A stretch of DNA of 64,000 nucleotides from contig NZ_JAASRM010000001.1 in assembly GCF_011761565.1 (NCBI RefSeq), forward strand, positions 2,666,139 through 2,730,138, written 5' to 3'. The translations under genes were made by a program, and so were the position numbers. Below, piece by piece: positions 60,891-64,000 of this stretch (position 1 is the stretch's first letter; the number at the start of each line of letters is the position of its first letter). This DNA is from Rhizomicrobium palustre. GTDB taxonomy: Bacteria; Pseudomonadota; Alphaproteobacteria; Micropepsales; Micropepsaceae. The notes below the pieces were generated by a model. The model was not told where the DNA came from, did not search any database, and saw only the letters and a list, made by a program, of their open reading frames with translations.

Positions 60891-61649
60891 ATGACACAGC
60901 AGATAGACGCTTCCGAAGCCGCGCCCAAACCGGAAGAGGGCCATCATATTCTGCTCGTCGAGGATGAGCGCAGCGTGCGCGATCCCTTGGGCCATTACCT
61001 CCAGCGCAACGGCTTTCGCGTTACCATGGCGAGCCACGCGCTCGAAGCGCGCCACATGCTCAGCCGCTATAAATTCGATCTCGTCATTCTCGACATCATG
61101 ATGCCGGGCGAGGATGGGCTGTCGCTCTGCCGCTCCATCCGCGAGAAGCTCGACATCCCCACCATTCTGCTCTCGGCGAAATCCGAAGAGACTGACCGCA
61201 TCGTGGGTCTCGAAATGGGCGCCGACGATTATGTCGTCAAACCTTTTGCCCCGCGCGAGCTTCTCGCCCGCACCAAAGCAGTGATCCGCCGGGCGCAATC
61301 CATGCCGCGTTCGCGCCGTCTGCCGGCGCAGAAGATCATGCAGTTCGGCAATTGGAAGCTGATGACTGGCGCGCGCCAGTTGACGGGCGAGGATGGGGTG
61401 GTGGTGCCGCTCTCCACCGGCGAGTTCAATCTTCTGCTCGCCTTCCTCGAACGTCCCCATATCGTGCTGTCGCGCGATCAGCTTCTGGATCTCACCCAAG
61501 GGCGCGAGGCGGCGGCCTTCGACCGCAGCATCGATAATCTGATCAGCCGGGTACGCAAGAAGATCGAGCCGGATTCCAAGAATCCGACCTATATCAAAAC
61601 CGTGTGGGGTGGCGGCTACAGCTTCGTGGCCGAGGTCAGGATCGTGTGA
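60891..61649 (+). CDS. OmpR-family response regulator
   Basis: A 252-residue regulator. The receiver domain (about 20-135) shows the LLVEDERS acidic pocket, phospho-acceptor Asp in VILDIMMPGEDG, ILLSAKSEETDRI and YVVKPFAPREL. The winged helix (about 155-250) has LSTGEFNLLLAFLERPHIVLSRDQLLDLTQG, RSIDNLISRVRKKIE and IKTVWGGGYSF. It is a canonical OmpR-type activator. Start ATG 60891; the stop overlaps the GTG start of the kinase (GTGA). Confidence 0.93.
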   Translation: MTQQIDASEAAPKPEEGHHILLVEDERSVRDPLGHYLQRNGFRVTMASHALEARHMLSRYKFDLVILDIMMPGEDGLSLCRSIREKLDIPTILLSAKSEETDRIVGLEMGADDYVVKPFAPRELLARTKAVIRRAQSMPRSRRLPAQKIMQFGNWKLMTGARQLTGEDGVVVPLSTGEFNLLLAFLERPHIVLSRDQLLDLTQGREAAAFDRSIDNLISRVRKKIEPDSKNPTYIKTVWGGGYSFVAEVRIV

Positions 61650-63040
61650 TCAAGCGGGCGCAAGCCGAGGTCTCCTCCTGGACCACATTCGGGCAGACCG
61701 CGCTTCTGATCATCGCGGCGCTGCTTTTGGCGCAGGTTTTCAGCTTCCTCCTGGTGCGCAATATCGTCTTTGAATGGCAGCGCGCCTATGTGGATGAGCC
61801 CGCCATGGCGCGTTTCGCCGAGGTGGCTGCCGAGGTCTCCGCCGCACCTTTTGAACGCCGTCAGGAGATCGTGAACGCGCTCAGCCATGCGGGCGAAAGC
61901 TTTGAGCTCGAACCGGCGCCATCTTTCGCGGCGTTTCCCGCCAAGCCGGAGCTAGATAACGCCCTTGCCGAGGCTATGGAGAAGCGCGGCCTGAAGCCCG
62001 GCGCGCTGATGGCCCATCGCGGTTTTGATCCAGGAATGATGGAGCGCGCGCAGCCGCCCGACCATACGCATGGTTTCTTTGGCGGCCATCCTCCGCGCGA
62101 TGTTATTCGTTTGGCCGCCCAGCTTTCCGACGGGCAATGGCTGGTGGCGCGGTTTCGGGTGATGCGGGCCTTTCCGCTATTGCTGAACCCGCTGTTTCTT
62201 TCGCAAGCCGCGCTGTTTGTCGTGCTTCTTGTCGCCACGCTCTTTTCGGCGGCGCGGATTTCGCGTCCCCTTAGGCGGCTGGCCCGCGCTGCCGAGAGTC
62301 TGCGCCCGCAGGAAGCCTTCGAGCCTTTGGCGGTGGAGGGCCCGCGCGAGGTCAAGGTCGCGATCACCTCCTTCAACAGCATGGCGCTTCGGGTGCGAGA
62401 GCTTTTGACGGAGAAAGATCGTATGCTGACGGCCATTGGCCATGATCTGCGTACGCCGCTCGCATCCTTGCGCATCCGGGCGGAAAATATCGAGCAGGAT
62501 AGCGAGCGCGAGAAGATCATCGAAACCGTCGATGAGATGACCTCCATGGTGGAGGAGATTTTAGCCTTTGCCCGGCTTGGCTATTCCACCGAGACGCGCC
62601 AGCATGTCGATCTTTCCGCGCTCGCCGATGCGGTGGTGGAAGAGTTCGCCGCCATCGGCAAAACGGTCGCGTTCATCGACTCGCCGCGCGCGCCCGTCAT
62701 GATGCAGGCTGGGCTCATGCGCCGCCTTATCCGCAATCTCATCGACAATGCGGTGAAATATGCGGGCAAGGCCGAGGTTTCGGTGGGCGTTAGTGCGGGC
62801 GCGATCACGCTTGTGGTGGAGGATGATGGCCCCGGTATTCCGCCTGATCGCTTGAGCGATGTCTTGCAGCCCTTCTCGCGGCTGGAGGATTCGCGCAGCC
62901 GCCTCACCGGCGGGTCAGGGCTTGGCCTTTCCATCGCGGACGCCATCGCGCGCAGCCAAGGTGCCAGCCTGATCCTGGAAAATCGCGCCAGCGGCGGCTT
63001 GCGCGCTTGCGTAGTTTGGAAGAAGGGCGCCGGCGGCTAA
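61646..63040 (+). CDS. EnvZ-like sensor histidine kinase
   Basis: A 464-residue membrane kinase: helix one at about 18-38, periplasmic domain to about 170, helix two at about 175-200, HAMP, HisKA with phospho-acceptor in AIGHDLRTPLASLRIRAE, and HATPase with LIRNLIDNAVKYAGKAEV, VVEDDGPGIPPDRL and GGSGLGLSIADAIARSQGA. GTG 61646 is the start, by overlap with the regulator. The periplasmic part is long and contains a His/Phe/Gly-rich stretch (DHTHGFFGGH) that might bind metal. Stop overlaps the convergent downstream gene by four bases. Confidence 0.92.
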   Translation: MIKRAQAEVSSWTTFGQTALLIIAALLLAQVFSFLLVRNIVFEWQRAYVDEPAMARFAEVAAEVSAAPFERRQEIVNALSHAGESFELEPAPSFAAFPAKPELDNALAEAMEKRGLKPGALMAHRGFDPGMMERAQPPDHTHGFFGGHPPRDVIRLAAQLSDGQWLVARFRVMRAFPLLLNPLFLSQAALFVVLLVATLFSAARISRPLRRLARAAESLRPQEAFEPLAVEGPREVKVAITSFNSMALRVRELLTEKDRMLTAIGHDLRTPLASLRIRAENIEQDSEREKIIETVDEMTSMVEEILAFARLGYSTETRQHVDLSALADAVVEEFAAIGKTVAFIDSPRAPVMMQAGLMRRLIRNLIDNAVKYAGKAEVSVGVSAGAITLVVEDDGPGIPPDRLSDVLQPFSRLEDSRSRLTGGSGLGLSIADAIARSQGASLILENRASGGLRACVVWKKGAGG

Positions 63041-64000
63041 TCGGCGGTCAGCGCCTTCACAGCGTCCTGGAATTTTTCCGCATCGGCGATGACACGCGGT
63101 ACCTTGTTTTGGCCGCCGAATTTGCCGCGCGCTTTCATCCAATCGGCAAAGCCGCCTTGGCGCACAAACACCACCTCGGGCGCGTCCATGCCAAAACCGC
63201 CCGCGCGATGCTCGCCGTAATCGACATTGCGCCTTGTCAGGTCGGCATCCAACGCGTTGGCAAAATTCTGCGCAGTATCTGGCTGCGGCGGGCTCACGGC
63301 CTCGATCAGCCAGAGATGATGTCCCGGCCCGCGCGGCGCGAAGACCGGCCCGACCATGAAATCGCTGATCAACAGGCCGCATGCGCGCGCAGCTTCCGCC
63401 ACCGCCGCATCGATTTCCTCGCCAATCAGATGCTCGCCGAAAGCCGAGAGGCCATAAGTGGTGCGCCCGGTCACCAAAAGCCGGGGCGGATGGGTCTCGA
63501 TCAGCCGCACGGTATCGCCCAGGATATAGGACCACAGCCCCGCATTGGTGGTCAGCACCAGGGCGTAATTCACGCCCGTCTCGGCGTTGCCCAGCCAATG
63601 GCGGGTCGGCTCGGGCGCGTCCAATTCCTCCACCGGCACGAATTCGAAGAAAATGCCGTTATCGGTAAGCATGCGCAGACCCTCGCCAGGGCCCTTGTCC
63701 TGCAGCGCGATGAAGCCTTCGCTCGCTGGATAGACCTCACGGGTTTCGGCCCGGCTGCCCTCCAAAAGCTCGGCGAAGCGGTCGCGATAAGGGGCGAAAG
63801 ACACCCCGCCATGCACCAGCATTTCGAGATTTGGCCAATATTCCGCCAGCCTCTGAGAACGCTCTGGTGCCTGGCGTTTCATTTCATCTAGGAATAGCAG
63901 CGCCCAGCTCGGCGTGCCGGAAAAGGAGCGGATGTCTTCACCGAGAGCCGCTTTGGCCAGCACGCGGCTTTTCTCTTCCCAATCGGCGATTTTGGCGTCT
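63037..64000 (-). CDS. GH3 auxin-responsive-promoter family acyl-adenylate enzyme, 3' part
   Basis: The frame is open to the window edge (continuing past 64000), so the N-terminal part including the ATP loop is missing. The visible ~320 residues match the C-terminal half of bacterial GH3-type (auxin-responsive) acyl-acid amido synthetase-like proteins: EVYPASEGFIALQ, GIFFEFVPVEEL, VNYALVLTTNAGLWSYILGDTVRL, the LLVTGRTTYGLSAFGEHLIGEE hinge region and KFGGQNKVPRVI. Not glycoside hydrolase family 3 despite the name. Bacterial substrates are generally unknown. Four-base overlap with the convergent kinase gene. Confidence 0.85.
   Translation of the reverse strand, partial: DAKIADWEEKSRVLAKAALGEDIRSFSGTPSWALLFLDEMKRQAPERSQRLAEYWPNLEMLVHGGVSFAPYRDRFAELLEGSRAETREVYPASEGFIALQDKGPGEGLRMLTDNGIFFEFVPVEELDAPEPTRHWLGNAETGVNYALVLTTNAGLWSYILGDTVRLIETHPPRLLVTGRTTYGLSAFGEHLIGEEIDAAVAEAARACGLLISDFMVGPVFAPRGPGHHLWLIEAVSPPQPDTAQNFANALDADLTRRNVDYGEHRAGGFGMDAPEVVFVRQGGFADWMKARGKFGGQNKVPRVIADAEKFQDAVKALTAD

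Noticed and set aside
1..64000. tRNA, rRNA, CRISPR arrays, insertion sequences, prophage genes or toxin-antitoxin pairs
   Set aside because: I looked for their signatures on both strands and saw none that I could support by eye; a covariance-model scan would be needed for a firm negative on RNAs.

Overview
The window comes from a high-GC alphaproteobacterium. The evidence is the gene order ileS-lspA-DUF3035 lipoprotein-M16 pair-mutL, a TipF-like EAL protein, a plant/cyanobacterial-type glutathione reductase, a Gfo/Idh-type galactose dehydrogenase and several families of palindromic intergenic repeats. A Rhizomicrobium/Micropepsales- or Caulobacterales-like chemoheterotroph that eats plant or microbial polysaccharide is my best guess; this is inference, with no marker-gene search behind it. 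I saw no rRNA, tRNA, CRISPR array, prophage or insertion sequence. The whole window reads as chromosomal backbone plus sugar-utilisation genes.

Layout. 1-24.7 kb is mostly housekeeping: the 3' part of glmS, two tandem GyrI-like proteins, a small membrane protein, dps, rpiA, an alpha/beta-hydrolase lipoprotein, glutathione reductase, a split ThrE-type exporter, a TipF-like EAL protein, a NagD-like HAD hydrolase, ribF, ileS-lspA-lipoprotein, a catalytic/non-catalytic M16 peptidase pair, mutL, a TonB-C protein, rsmD and a DsbD/ScsB-like reductant transporter. 24.9-28.6 kb holds a lipoprotein-response regulator-kinase operon with overlapping genes, and small exported proteins. 28.7-34.3 kb holds a GH3 beta-xylosidase/glucosidase, a NamZ-type muramidase operon with an HxlR regulator, and a divergent azoreductase.

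34.4-43.4 kb is a complete chemotaxis operon on the minus strand (STAS-cheY-cheA-cheW-mcp-cheW-cheR-cheB, mostly with ATGA overlaps). A plus-strand gene converges on it with overlapping stop codons. Its soluble 559-residue product has a recognisable but strongly altered chemoreceptor hairpin tip, which makes it the most unusual protein in the window. 43.7-46.1 kb is bioF-hydrolase-bioC, an early biotin operon.

46.2-60 kb is a galactoside locus: SSS symporter, aldo/keto reductase, galT-galK-galE-GH2 beta-galactosidase (Leloir route), then SMP-30 lactonase, a FadR-type GntR regulator and a D-galactose dehydrogenase-like enzyme (entry to the oxidative route), several short proteins, and a carbohydrate porin. 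An identical 14-bp near-palindrome (TTAT-N3-ATAA core) lies before the symporter and in the promoter of the galT operon, so one regulator probably controls import and both routes. 60.9-64 kb is an OmpR/EnvZ-like pair followed by a convergent, truncated GH3-auxin-type acyl-adenylate enzyme.
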